This document shows, in pieces, positions 45,401 to 52,025 of a DNA stretch of 64,000 nucleotides (position 1 is the first letter of the stretch; each line of letters starts with the position of its first letter). The translations under genes and the position numbers were made by a program. The stretch comes from WTKD01 sp965243525. Its GTDB lineage: Bacteria; Spirochaetota; Spirochaetia; WTKD01. The stretch covers positions 496,001 to 560,000 of the forward strand of contig OZ251568.1 in assembly GCA_965243525.1 (NCBI GenBank). Direction: 5' to 3'. Below the pieces are notes generated by a model that saw only the letters and a list, made by a program, of their open reading frames with translations, did no database searches and was not told the DNA's origin.

Positions 45401-48400
45401 TCCTGCTATACCCCCCACACTAGATCTGCTCGTGATATCCGCTGTATTTGTCACATTTTCCACTGTTGCACCACCTAGAAATCCCACAATTCCTCCTGTT
45501 GTGGTCCTTTCCTTCTCGTTAATGATACGTACCGTGTTAGTGCTGTTTTTAATACTGCTACTACCACTATCAGCGTTAATATGCCCTGCAATCCCACCAT
45601 AATATATCGTAGGGACTCGTTCCGTTGAAATTTCCATTGGAACATTATCCGGCACAGGGGACCGGTACGGTGAACCTTCCCTCAGAGTATTAACTACACT
45701 CCCATTTTGATTGTTGGATCGAAAATGTACGTTCTCAAGGTGTACGTTGGTTCCCTTCCCTAAGATTCCTCCAAAATATCTTGTGTTTGAAAGATTCGTG
45801 TTCCCTTGTACCTCCAAAGTAAGGTTCTTAATCGTGGCACCTTCCGCTGCTTTAAAAAACCCCATACTCTGTAGAGAAGAACTATCTGGATCTGACGTCG
45901 AATTTGCTTCATTAAACACATATCCAGAAATTGTATGACCACGTCCATCAAACGTTCCTGTGTATGGGTGATCCATATCTCCTATCGGAATCAAAAGGTT
46001 TCTATTTGCATTCGAAATTACAATATCATTCGCAAGGTAATAGTCCCTAGAAAGTAAGGAAGGATTATTCTTCCAAAAGGTCATCAAAAAAATAAGTTCG
46101 GCTTCATTACCAATACGCCCTCTATCTCCACCACGATCACCAAAAATAACATGATCACTAATGTCCGCCCCACTGTCTAGCTTACCATAAGAATATTCAC
46201 TTGTTGCGGCAAAGAGACTGAGATACTCATCATGATTCACAAAATTATCCATAATACTGCGTAAAACAGGTATAAACTTCCCATTTTGATTCTTCACCAA
46301 ACGCCATCTATCACGAAATTCCCAGTTCAGAAAAATTCGAACATCATCATCAAGTGAATCTGTTCCCTGTGTATCATAGACGTCATAAGACTCCGACATA
46401 TAAATATCCAGATTTGTCAGATTACTAATATCTGAGTTATCATGAATAGCATTATTAATGTCATTCAGACCATCAGGTGCATTCCCAATCAATGGAAAGG
46501 TTACATCGTCATCTGAGTACCAATGATTCATTTGAAGCGCTACAGATCTACGTGCAGATTCTCCGCTTTGTCCAGAAGGGATTCTACCTACAACTTCTCC
46601 GTTAATGACACCTTGTAAAACTAGATTGTTAGTCAATACAGATATACTCTCTAGAACAGTAACACCTCTGCCAAGAGCCTTCCCAAGAATATTTCCTGTA
46701 TAGTTAGTAGTATATACTCCACCGGTAGCATATGCTCCCGTAATTGAAGCTCGATTACCAATCGCAACTCCAGCAATTCTTCCTACGCCAGATCCTACTA
46801 TAAGCCCCTCATTGTATACTGAGTTAATCCTGCTGCTTCCTGCCAATATCCTATTAGAAAGAATTCCTCCAACAATCCCTCCAGCAATTCTTCCTTTACT
46901 GTATTCATACGGCACGTACGTTATTCCAGTGTTTGCCGAATTTGAAATATCAGAACTTCGAATGGTCCCAACAATACCGCCAGCATATGCAGTTCCTCTC
47001 AACCCAAGGATCGCACCAGAGTTTATAACATAATCTATCGTTGAACTGTCAGCATGCCCAACAATTCCTCCAACCTGATTAACATGATCACTATTAACTG
47101 GATTCCCTCCCGCTACAAGAATGGTATTTTTGCTCTGCGTAAGAGTACTCCCACGACCCAAGTACCCAACTATTCCACCGACAGCAATTATATCATCAGA
47201 ACTGCTCGGATTGGGTTGAGTAATAACAACCACTGGATCACCAATCACTTCTATATTGGTCAATGTCGAATTGGTAGCTCTACCCACAACAACCCCAAAA
47301 AATCCACTAGTTTTTATTTGTGTATTAATTCCATTAATAGCAATACCAAAAGGGCCCGTTCCATTACGATCTGCCATAAGCTTAGCAGCAGTTATCTCAA
47401 CGGCCGCGGCAGATGTATCAGCAGAAGCATGCGAGTCAAGCTGTGCCCCTGGTGCATCCTTTATATGAACTTTAAGATTCTTGATCTCTGCATCCCTTAT
47501 TACGCCAAAAAGCCCTATAGTTTTTCCAGGCCCAGAATTTCGCTCCGCGGGGTTGTTTGTAATAGGTGGGTATTGATACCCCAGACCATGGATAATAATT
47601 GTATGTCCTTGTCCATCAAACTTTCCTTTGAAAGGATTCATTTCATCACCAATCGGAATTAACCACCCCTCCTCTGCTGTTCCACCCTCTATAAGAGGAA
47701 TGTGATAGTCACTCAGCGCGCCAAGAAGGACTATATCATCCGTAAGCCTGATATTCTGCGATAGCAGTCTCGGATTTACACGCGAAGCCTTCATAAGTGC
47801 ATAGAGTTGTGTAGCTCGATCAATCTCAATCCAGCCCTCAAACTCTTGACCATAATAAGCAGAGTGTGTTGCAGAAAAATTCTCGTCATCATCAAACTGA
47901 AGAAAATCCTGATCCTTTTCCGATACATCCATCCACCTTAGTACTGGTATCTGAACATTAGAACCTCCAACAGAAACCTCTGCCCACTTCCAATCATTTT
48001 CAAAATCCCAACCGAGAAACACAACTCTATCTAGAGTATCTTTGTCATTAAATGTGTCCTCTGCTACATATACTACATCGTTAGTGTACCCATAAACTAG
48101 CGCAATCGCATCGATTGAACTGATTCCAGAATTTCTTAATGGAGATTCTGGATGCAGCAGGGAGTTCAATGGAGACTCCGTATTTCCCCAAGAAGTAAAT
48201 CCTAATGCTTCAGCTCTAGGATTCGAGCGAGAAAAATAATTTCCGCTTATTGGAAAAGAACCTGCTTCGCTTAATGTGGAATTAGGATGGTTCACCGGAA
48301 GTCTATTAATGGGTTTGTAGCCTTGTTCAGAAAAATAGTCTCCAGGAGTATCATAATTCGCAGGAAGCAATTGCTCTTGCAAATCTCCCTCATGCCATCC

Positions 48401-50074
48401 AACGATGCCTCCCAAATTGACAGTTGGATCAATCTGATCCTGCGGGATATATTCCCTGAATTCGCCAGCATGAAAATTGTCTTGAAGAACTACGTCCATT
48501 GATCCTTCTGTTTTAACAGCATGAAAATTGTCTTGAAGAACTACGTCCATCGATCCTTCTGTTTTAAGTATTCCTATGATACCACCATAGCTAGGGCCAT
48601 CAGTATCTGAGAAAGGTCTTGGTATATGTTCACCTGGGAAAGGGTTAATAATCACTATATCTCCTAGATTTTGATTAATACTCAATCGTATCTGCGCTGG
48701 TTCACCGACATGCTCCGGGATATCCTCTGAATACTCAGAGATCCCATAGGCTCCGAGGATACCTCCTACATTAGCTCCAGTTAGGCTTGCTTTATTGTAT
48801 GAATTCTGAATTTCAAGATTAGAAATTGCACGCCCGACAATGCCTCCAGCACTAGAATAACCAAAATATCCTAAGGTAACGTTTCTCCTGACATGCCCTC
48901 TATCTCCCGGTTCAGTAAGACTATCAAGCGCAGTCATACGAGAATCGCTTTTAGTCCTTACTGTAGTGTAAACACTTCTCTCCATAACGGCACTTCGATG
49001 AATCACAAGGTCAACACCATTTCCAACGATCCCCCCTGCTGTGCGATATCCAGCTATATCTGCATCGACGATAGCAGCTTCAATTGTCGTGCTAAGTGCT
49101 TCTCCTGCGATCCCTCCTACATACGCGCCTTCAATTCTAGGAATATTCCGTATCCCACTAGAGGAAGACTGCTGAGGGTCTCGGGGCGCTCGAAAGGATA
49201 CATTTGAAATGCGCCCATCTTGGATTCGGCCAACAATCCCTCCAACTCGACTACTAGTCATAGCTGAGTCATAGTGGGCAGATATCTCTACTCTACTTGC
49301 TAAATCACGATTTGCCGTAATGTGGATATTTTCAAATTTAGCGTATCTTGCTTTTCCTGCAATATATCCAATATATCCAATACCCCCGCTCCTCATCGAC
49401 CCTGCATTAACACCCCTAGCTAACCATCTACTAGAGGTCTCTGTTTCAAGATTGAGATTCTTGATTGTTACATAGACATCTTCATCTCCCTCTACAGAAC
49501 TAAATAATCCATTAAATAACTCACCACTCCTCTCTTGATAATCTAATATTTCTCGTGTATAGATTGGAAAATTTGAAATTGTGTGATTCTGTCCATCAAA
49601 ATTTCCAGTAAATAGATTAGCACTATCTCCAATAGGAAAAAGCCCATTAATCGGATAATCCGATGTTTCTAGTGTGTCTGATGTAAACGATCTAAAAGTT
49701 GTTGCACGACTCGGAAACGTAATGTCAGCAGTAAGTTTAATTGTTGCACTAAGAATATCGCTACCTGGTCGATCCCAGTTATCAGAAAGATATTGCAAAT
49801 CTCGCCAATGACTAATTGAATACGTCACCCTCCCATCATCATCCACTGATTTTGCAATTGTATGATTATCTGCTTGTTGCAAGACCGGTCGGTTATTATG
49901 AAGTTCCCAGGTCATCGATTCTGTTGTTGGTGAACCATTTGAAGCAGTTCTCACTCCTAGCACCGATGCCACTCGTTCTACAAATGTAGTGGTCACCCCT
50001 GCCGCACGACAGGAAATAATCATAAGGCTTAAAAAAACAATACTTATAGTTTTTATGGTGATTTGGTTCTTCAT
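36413..50074 (-). CDS. Giant repetitive GLUG-motif surface lipoprotein, 4553 residues
   Basis: One uninterrupted 13.7-kb gene. Signal peptide MKNQITIKTISIVFLSLMIISC with a lipobox-like end (Cys22). Residues 23 to about 3420 are about six diverged modules of 500-710 residues. Each contains a WDDL/WEELKRLM-type line, DITIP, PIGxxxHPFTGxFDGxxHTI, then many GGIVGxxxxxxIxNxxNxGxI (GLUG) repeats, GNTNLxNTxYFGGILGKG, NYWL, and ends DTQGT-DDV-VFEGWDF-WEWR-FPxLRW. Such repeats fold as right-handed beta-helices. The C-terminal part has a helical block, a beta domain, about 25 GAGDTN-type repeats (about residues 4138-4378) and a beta-rich end finishing PPLTW. AGGAGGG lies about 5 bases before the ATG. 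Stand-alone unit with its own terminator. Adhesin, biofilm or matrix role is inference; no catalytic motif is seen. Confidence 0.85.
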   Translation of the reverse strand: MKNQITIKTISIVFLSLMIISCRAAGVTTTFVERVASVLGVRTASNGSPTTESMTWELHNNRPVLQQADNHTIAKSVDDDGRVTYSISHWRDLQYLSDNWDRPGSDILSATIKLTADITFPSRATTFRSFTSDTLETSDYPINGLFPIGDSANLFTGNFDGQNHTISNFPIYTREILDYQERSGELFNGLFSSVEGDEDVYVTIKNLNLETETSSRWLARGVNAGSMRSGGIGYIGYIAGKARYAKFENIHITANRDLASRVEISAHYDSAMTSSRVGGIVGRIQDGRISNVSFRAPRDPQQSSSSGIRNIPRIEGAYVGGIAGEALSTTIEAAIVDADIAGYRTAGGIVGNGVDLVIHRSAVMERSVYTTVRTKSDSRMTALDSLTEPGDRGHVRRNVTLGYFGYSSAGGIVGRAISNLEIQNSYNKASLTGANVGGILGAYGISEYSEDIPEHVGEPAQIRLSINQNLGDIVIINPFPGEHIPRPFSDTDGPSYGGIIGILKTEGSMDVVLQDNFHAVKTEGSMDVVLQDNFHAGEFREYIPQDQIDPTVNLGGIVGWHEGDLQEQLLPANYDTPGDYFSEQGYKPINRLPVNHPNSTLSEAGSFPISGNYFSRSNPRAEALGFTSWGNTESPLNSLLHPESPLRNSGISSIDAIALVYGYTNDVVYVAEDTFNDKDTLDRVVFLGWDFENDWKWAEVSVGGSNVQIPVLRWMDVSEKDQDFLQFDDDENFSATHSAYYGQEFEGWIEIDRATQLYALMKASRVNPRLLSQNIRLTDDIVLLGALSDYHIPLIEGGTAEEGWLIPIGDEMNPFKGKFDGQGHTIIIHGLGYQYPPITNNPAERNSGPGKTIGLFGVIRDAEIKNLKVHIKDAPGAQLDSHASADTSAAAVEITAAKLMADRNGTGPFGIAINGINTQIKTSGFFGVVVGRATNSTLTNIEVIGDPVVVITQPNPSSSDDIIAVGGIVGYLGRGSTLTQSKNTILVAGGNPVNSDHVNQVGGIVGHADSSTIDYVINSGAILGLRGTAYAGGIVGTIRSSDISNSANTGITYVPYEYSKGRIAGGIVGGILSNRILAGSSRINSVYNEGLIVGSGVGRIAGVAIGNRASITGAYATGGVYTTNYTGNILGKALGRGVTVLESISVLTNNLVLQGVINGEVVGRIPSGQSGESARRSVALQMNHWYSDDDVTFPLIGNAPDGLNDINNAIHDNSDISNLTNLDIYMSESYDVYDTQGTDSLDDDVRIFLNWEFRDRWRLVKNQNGKFIPVLRSIMDNFVNHDEYLSLFAATSEYSYGKLDSGADISDHVIFGDRGGDRGRIGNEAELIFLMTFWKNNPSLLSRDYYLANDIVISNANRNLLIPIGDMDHPYTGTFDGRGHTISGYVFNEANSTSDPDSSSLQSMGFFKAAEGATIKNLTLEVQGNTNLSNTRYFGGILGKGTNVHLENVHFRSNNQNGSVVNTLREGSPYRSPVPDNVPMEISTERVPTIYYGGIAGHINADSGSSSIKNSTNTVRIINEKERTTTGGIVGFLGGATVENVTNTADITSRSSVGGIAGEIHNSKLTKAVQTGKIALSKNRRSDNIFNRNAAGGIVGSVIGYLNPNNSNANSRDINEISQSYNAGEVENGAGGMEVRTEGEQSKNLMRWGHTGGIVGYSDGGIRLIIKNNHNAGSIRGLSSSLGGILGSSTSSRGEIWNNYHSGSIAGPSNNNGSTGGIVGSLSDDFVAIHNNYWLATEGGTSTIGNISATNVSTNNELISSFTHVRGDQGTNTIYDTQGTQALVDDVLVFEGWDLASIWEWRTEGSGENRSLFPRLRWISENESNLPTSTSINLGSAVAHDDIPVRRFSLFDHVSGHSRASRDPDDARHGAGNTDGHVELYTWEELKRLMHWDRAEDPTAILSDHYELNADITIPARDRDEIRMIGNAEHPFTGSFNGRQYTISGYQHPGADDETSEIIGMFGVAQGARIENFVLELVTPLLSNKTSLSNTKYFGGILGKGYGVTINDVKIKFARPNDRVEISRSVLSDESNTYFVGGIAGWIGRNSVIRNVANTMNIQSKHGAGYIGGIVGFLENSELEEVVNTGDIDGVYTVGGIVGGLYKSHVTKGVQSGSISGRISHDKSYVGGIVGAITVNSPEASAGTTGNDVLAENNSLSNETPTTPRTYAVEITQTSNVEKVEGQVAGGIVGFVDGVDALTIKNNHSQGTIKGRPEMTVAALLTSRLMNVDSLIARGGIIGQSFFVGSGIQNNYHTGDVSIPNDRKGTGGISAGGIIGDVPFGLQQRPTYEEGWLAYNYWVAGNDVSEAIGNQLVVKHDADEAIRTGTPPDARSISELTNIRSGGVERNGFYDTQGTRTWSDDVLVFEGWDFTDTWEWRTEGSGENQTFFPLLQWAVADENHLLTSVDVYLGSAIAQSAIPVRTKTFQTETGPDGTLLGKIEEWEDLLYLMEHWGSEGINSQMGGYILKVDIGIPRNKRDELRPIGTTEHPFTGIFEGGRHTISGYQFNEGDPTSEINSVLPQSTGFFGKAENATIKNLTLELQGNTNLANTKYFGGILGRGTDVHLENVHFRSSSRSGNVELTRSIPGGFSAYGGIAGYLGATSRDASSIRHSVNKVDITNEKGSMGLVGGIAGRLKNSTVENVVNTGDIKGAAYVGGIVGELFNSSITKAAQTGAITVSSESLSYVYTSAGGIVGSVWEVNGDNVNDTVNVSQTFNTGDVKNDSTNASDRYVGGIVGVVNAIETLTIRDNHNGGWISGSNASSLGGIAGRIYNSSGRIQNSYHRGSITVPSGRATVGGIIGNIAGDITLESNYWLTAEGVTTASGNPSDPTHIPASNASISSFMNIRKGMGEVNVFYDTQGTRTWSDDVRVFEGWDLAATWEWRTIGLDNKTRFPLLRWVLSDGSSAGPELLRQQGTDILGETGNAPVSGQQVVVLREQMFEQYTDAGKTWNNLNTWEDLQILTEDWETYEQLLTGNYRLTKDIAIPVILTRGLTSIGDAQHLFTGEFDGQGHTISGYRFKTEAPASAGSASSNRWYIGFFGKAENATIKNLTLEMQGNTNLTTNTRYFGGILGKGIDVHLENVHFRSNTPSGRVVRTQPNPEVHTFYGGIVGSIEGTSVDANSIKDSTNTVDIINERSEGLAGGIVGSLNNATMENVVNTADIKARRAGGIVGEFVNSSLTKAIQTGAITTTDGTGHASSDHILPAGGIVGTIPDGRAPASQTEVRITQTYTTGEVKGHFAGGIVGYVGRDIQNLTIRDNHSAGNITGVSVAGLGGAGPTSSYTGGIAGYVKKGWDGEIQYNYHTGSITPGIRGYQGGITSMIDQTDGFERVRYNYWVDTGNALNVVGNVESNTFLLNLSISSLANIRLVQVHEDLAPAYIDTHGGLQLGAFTSVFTTWDFSDTWRWTKKTQGGTTIHYPSLQWVLDRDGTLLDTLGVVATAESPERLIIDTMENPSIQKGNLSYDADSRILGGLHDGVVFEAGTTVLEWLSSTDPGRLYNWVTGETVAWAGIGSEETTTAVGHLDNYADYLEFLASTGVQVLELASVTGIASDLMNMVYTADTLLGISNFIKALINNPDSFRLDSTIAYLIRHLHTIDFDYVVDFLNVFGFNDQPASPPAYDWTIPQEESLSLLYPNYLDDIETQIREGGLGGYTLYLPDDDETNTPVSVYIGTTDGKRSLAFAATAPSDEDAYVVNDSLALKNIQVKLSNAESLEIQNFTIALPEGADRFNLTFSNEIYSTDTFFLPSSYDMRWSVVSISAQLITGPRRSDVRQVYWGTRSDASGDSASSVSENTGITDVDERGLDAYVAKRLSARSMDKQTTTTYEVGIENQSDFYQAMLEGQNNTKLLDQGIGGRNLLPVSFSVPQRPEKRTSGIQYVSDGGSTTGPETTSSETEENTTDSFDYCRVPSIYGASDVLKRRGWHGLMISQLAGIFPGFSTVEGGGEGKFGGQLNIDYPVREILSNGHERVTYSITAYALHDEFYIDLLGLDSIRNGMTSLVSKFGPRATALGPSIGQRIDRSIGIGLGALIVRNVGIEIPIEIICSPDGKGGPPTALPHSEWRLVTEVLARTELTIGSRLPKTFIRAIVDLFKAAGRESTLLNRAAQSNTDDVELGDFMTAGSSSHTSSANREDQSAGGAGGAGDTNGAGDAGDTNGAGDTNGAGDTNGAGDTNGAGDAGDTNGAGDTNGDGDTNGAGDAGDTNGAGDTNGAGDAGDTNGAGDAGDTNGAGDAGDTNGAGGAGDTNGAGGAGDTNGAGGAGDTNGAGDAGDTNGAGDAGDTNGAGDAGDTNGAGDAGDTNGAGGAGDTNGAGGAGDTNGAGGAGDTNGAGGAGDTNGAGGAGDTNGAGGGIDAADGAGGGIDAADGAGAGNDGAGNIGSRFLNAVRGYVVGTIKSNKHVGQATIGLEAGYKVKIPVVKPDGSINEQNFSIFLGSYAGSVAFGFLLKATLTYCLQGVEGAAAQYFGGTLSGPIAQLLSMVVNAGITSLLASIHIDGVTGHWWVNGAFGLPDFNAILAPRVDTDSKMWKPVLTFYNRIQTGISGTLPPLTW
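36940..37660 (-). repeat. Gly-Ala-Asp-Thr-Asn tandem repeat in the giant gene
   Basis: About 25 in-frame units of 27 bp (DTNGAGDAG or DTNGAGGAG) mixed with 18-bp units (DTNGAG, once DTNGDG), ending with two copies of GGGIDAADGA. DNA units are nearly identical. Asp/Asn/Gly-rich repeats of this type often bind calcium or act as flexible spacers. Because unit lengths are multiples of three, other frames on both strands are also open here, but these are shadows. Confidence 0.95.
48466..48567 (-). repeat. Tandem 51-bp duplication within module one of the giant gene
   Basis: Two adjacent 51-bp copies, one mismatch (t/c), encode a doubled 17-residue segment around KTEGSMDVVLQDNFHA. This is a recent in-frame event, well separated from the older module duplication. 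Confidence 0.9.
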
Positions 50075-50479
50075 ATAATCCCTCCTAAAAGATCTAAAAA
50101 GAAAACAAGTGACTATAATGTCACAATGTCTACGTTAACATTTTAGAATCTCATAAGTGAACATTTATGTAAACAAATTATTCCTTAATGTAATCGATAT
50201 CATAAAAATGTAATCGGTATCATGCAAAATATTTTATAAATTTGTAAATAAATTGTTTAAAGGCTACAAATAATGGAAATATTTTGTTGTTAAAGTAAAA
50301 AAATTAGGAGCGTACACTTTCTATGCGATATGGATAGCAATTCATCATAATGAAGCTTTTGATACCTTCATACACAATCGAGGTCAAATTGTTCTAGCGC
50401 TGATTCTCTATTTTCGTGGGATAAGAAATTTTCTGCTATCTTCAAAGAGTCAAAAATATAGGTAGATAACTACAGAGTT
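50075..50479. other. AT-rich intergenic region upstream of the giant gene
   Basis: 405 bases between rnhA and the giant gene, both on the minus strand. It holds the ribosome binding site AGGAGGG next to the giant gene, two phased 17-bp direct repeats, and AT tracts, but no clear rnhA terminator. No convincing -35/-10 pair was found; TTAACG (50133-50138) with TATAGT (50112-50117) at 15 bases is the weak best. A short frame at 50368-50445 (KIAENFLSHENRESALEQFD) followed in the next frame by YEGIKSFIMMN could be a frameshifted gene remnant. Confidence 0.5.
50187..50223. promoter_or_regulatory. Pair of 17-bp direct repeats with a 20-bp period
   Basis: AATGTAATCGATATCAT at 50187-50203 recurs as AATGTAATCGGTATCAT at 50207-50223, differing at one base. 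The spacing of 20 bp is about two helical turns, so both copies face the same side of the DNA. A weaker ATGTAA copy starts at 50167, about 21 bp before. Likely binding sites of a regulator of the giant gene; the factor is unknown. Confidence 0.5.
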
Positions 50480-50938
50480 TTACGCATGGCCGTGATGATC
50501 AATCGTTTCATGTACCATTGCATGGCATTGTTCATTCATCTCAATATTTGCATGCCCAGGAAGCCATTCCCACAACACTGACATTGATTCACGTAAAAGA
50601 TCAAGTTCTTTCCACAAAGCAGGATTGATCACTGGTTTGTTGTTTGCGCGTTTCCAATTGCGTTTCTTCCATTGCGGAAGCCAGTCTGTGATGCCCTGAA
50701 TCACATACCGAGAATCTGAATAAAGAACAACCCCTCTCTGAGCTTCTTCGAGCTGTCGGATATGTTTCAATGCTTCAATCACCGCCTGCAATTCCATCTG
50801 GTTATTAGTCGTATTTGGATGATATCCAGAACCAGGAATTTTCTGGTCATCGTAGAGCAAGATATATGCCCACGCGCCTATCCCAGGATTGCCGATGCAT
50901 CCACCATCGGTATAGACTTGTACTCTATTACTATCCAT
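50480..50938 (-). CDS. rnhA: Ribonuclease HI
   Basis: Degrades RNA in RNA-DNA hybrids. 152 residues, usual length. Asp11 (VYTDGGCIGNPG), Glu49 (NNQMELQAV) and Asp75 (VLYSDSRYVI) of the catalytic set are present, as is the basic protrusion QWKKRNWKRANNKPV and the flexible-loop His129 (WLPGHA). The fourth acid, Asp134 in E. coli (ERCDELA), is His139 here (NEQCHAM). From memory, Asp134 substitutions in E. coli, including to His, are tolerated better than loss of the other three, so activity is still likely. It lies 2 bases after the methyltransferase gene and is probably cotranscribed with rplQ. Confidence 0.9.
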   Translation of the reverse strand: MDSNRVQVYTDGGCIGNPGIGAWAYILLYDDQKIPGSGYHPNTTNNQMELQAVIEALKHIRQLEEAQRGVVLYSDSRYVIQGITDWLPQWKKRNWKRANNKPVINPALWKELDLLRESMSVLWEWLPGHANIEMNEQCHAMVHETIDHHGHA

Positions 50939-50940
50939 GT

Positions 50941-51405
50941 TTATTTTGTTAAGATAACAGAAAAATCATTTTTTTTGTAGCTATCATCAATGATGATTTT
51001 CGAAAAGGAGATATCCTTACACATTCGATATACTGCATCTTTGTTGTAATAATAGAAAATACTTGGGATTGGATCTTCTGTTGTATCTGATAAGAGGTTA
51101 AAAGCAATGCGCTGAGAAGACAGGTATTTCATTTTTTCTATTCCCTGCTGGAGAAGCACAATATTGTTCTTATGTAAAAGGTTATACATCCCAGAACAAT
51201 ACACAAACGAAAAGGATTCTGGTTCTAACGATTTCTCTGTAAAAAAATTAGCATTCCGGAACAACAACTTGTTTTTAAAACGTTCTTGAGCTCTCTTGAC
51301 CATTGCAGGTAACATATCAAGGCCCAAATACGAAGTCGCGATACCTGACTCTTGCAAAAACTGATAAAATTCACCAATACCGCATCCAACATCAAGGATG
51401 GTCAT
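50941..51405 (-). CDS. Class I SAM-dependent methyltransferase; true start upstream and non-canonical
   Basis: From the first ATG (51405) the product is 154 residues starting MTILDVGCGIGEFYQF, so SAM motif I lies at residues 5-13 with no room for the family's N-terminal helices. The same frame is open upstream to 51588 and codes for well-fitting sequence: YFYTRLEKKEDLAQVVGWED, KHSQYLRFSILLKYIELKG, as in full-length members (GW-x3-x-SQ-x2-RF). No ATG, GTG or TTG lies in that frame. Initiation at a rare codon, a frameshift from rplQ, or gene decay are the options. Substrate unknown. It follows rplQ and precedes rnhA by 2 bases. Confidence 0.72.
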   Translation of the reverse strand: MTILDVGCGIGEFYQFLQESGIATSYLGLDMLPAMVKRAQERFKNKLLFRNANFFTEKSLEPESFSFVYCSGMYNLLHKNNIVLLQQGIEKMKYLSSQRIAFNLLSDTTEDPIPSIFYYYNKDAVYRMCKDISFSKIIIDDSYKKNDFSVILTK

Positions 51406-51541
51406 TCCCTTTAGTTCAATATACTTTAATAGAATCGAAAATCGAAGGTATTGTGAATGCTTATCTTCCCACCCAACAACCTGTGCCAGATCTTCTTTTT
51501 TTTCTAAGCGAGTATAAAAATACGTTGTAGCTACTGTGCTA

Positions 51542-52024
51542 TCAAGGTTGAGATACTTTAACTTTTTTTTCAGATGTATCCTCAGATTTCACTTTTTCGG
51601 TTTTTTCTGTCTTCTCTGGCTTTTCCGCTTTTTCCGGTTTCTCTGACTTTTCTGCCTTCTCTACCTTTGTTCGGTCCACCAATTCAAACAGAGCCCTTTC
51701 TGCAGCATCGCCCTGACGAGGTCCTAACTTCAAAATTCGCGTATATCCCCCAGCCCGTTCTTTAAAACGCGGTCCTAAAACCTCAAAAAGTTTGATGAGT
51801 ACTTCTTTGCTCTCAATTGTTTTTCTGACAACTCGTCTATTATGCACGGTGTCTTGTTTTGCGCGAGTAATCACTTTCTCAGCATATGATTGGGCAGCCT
51901 TTGCCCGAGAAAACGTGGTAATTATTCGTTCGTGCAAAAACAAGGAAGTAACAAGGTTCCGAATTAGCGCCTTTCTATGTGAGCTCTTTAAGTTCAATGC
52001 ATTGTGTTTCTTTCTATGATTCAT
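51542..52024 (-). CDS. rplQ: Large ribosomal subunit protein bL17 with a Lys/Glu repeat tail
   Basis: Residues 1-120 are standard bL17 (MNHRKKHNALNLKSSHRKAL, NLVTSLFLHERIITT, GGYTRILKLGPRQGDAAERA). Family members end there; this one adds 40 residues of KAEKPEKTEKTE repeats and a final KVKVSQP. The tail is highly charged and probably disordered. A run of eight A (GAAAAAAAAG) lies in the codons near the end. Last gene of the alpha part of the ribosomal cluster, 1 base after rpoA. Confidence 0.95.
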   Translation of the reverse strand: MNHRKKHNALNLKSSHRKALIRNLVTSLFLHERIITTFSRAKAAQSYAEKVITRAKQDTVHNRRVVRKTIESKEVLIKLFEVLGPRFKERAGGYTRILKLGPRQGDAAERALFELVDRTKVEKAEKSEKPEKAEKPEKTEKTEKVKSEDTSEKKVKVSQP

Positions 52025-52025
52025 A

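Noticed and set aside
36413..50074. Giant gene as a mobile or phage-derived element
   Set aside because: No integrase, transposase, target-site duplication or tRNA boundary; flanks are ordinary housekeeping genes.
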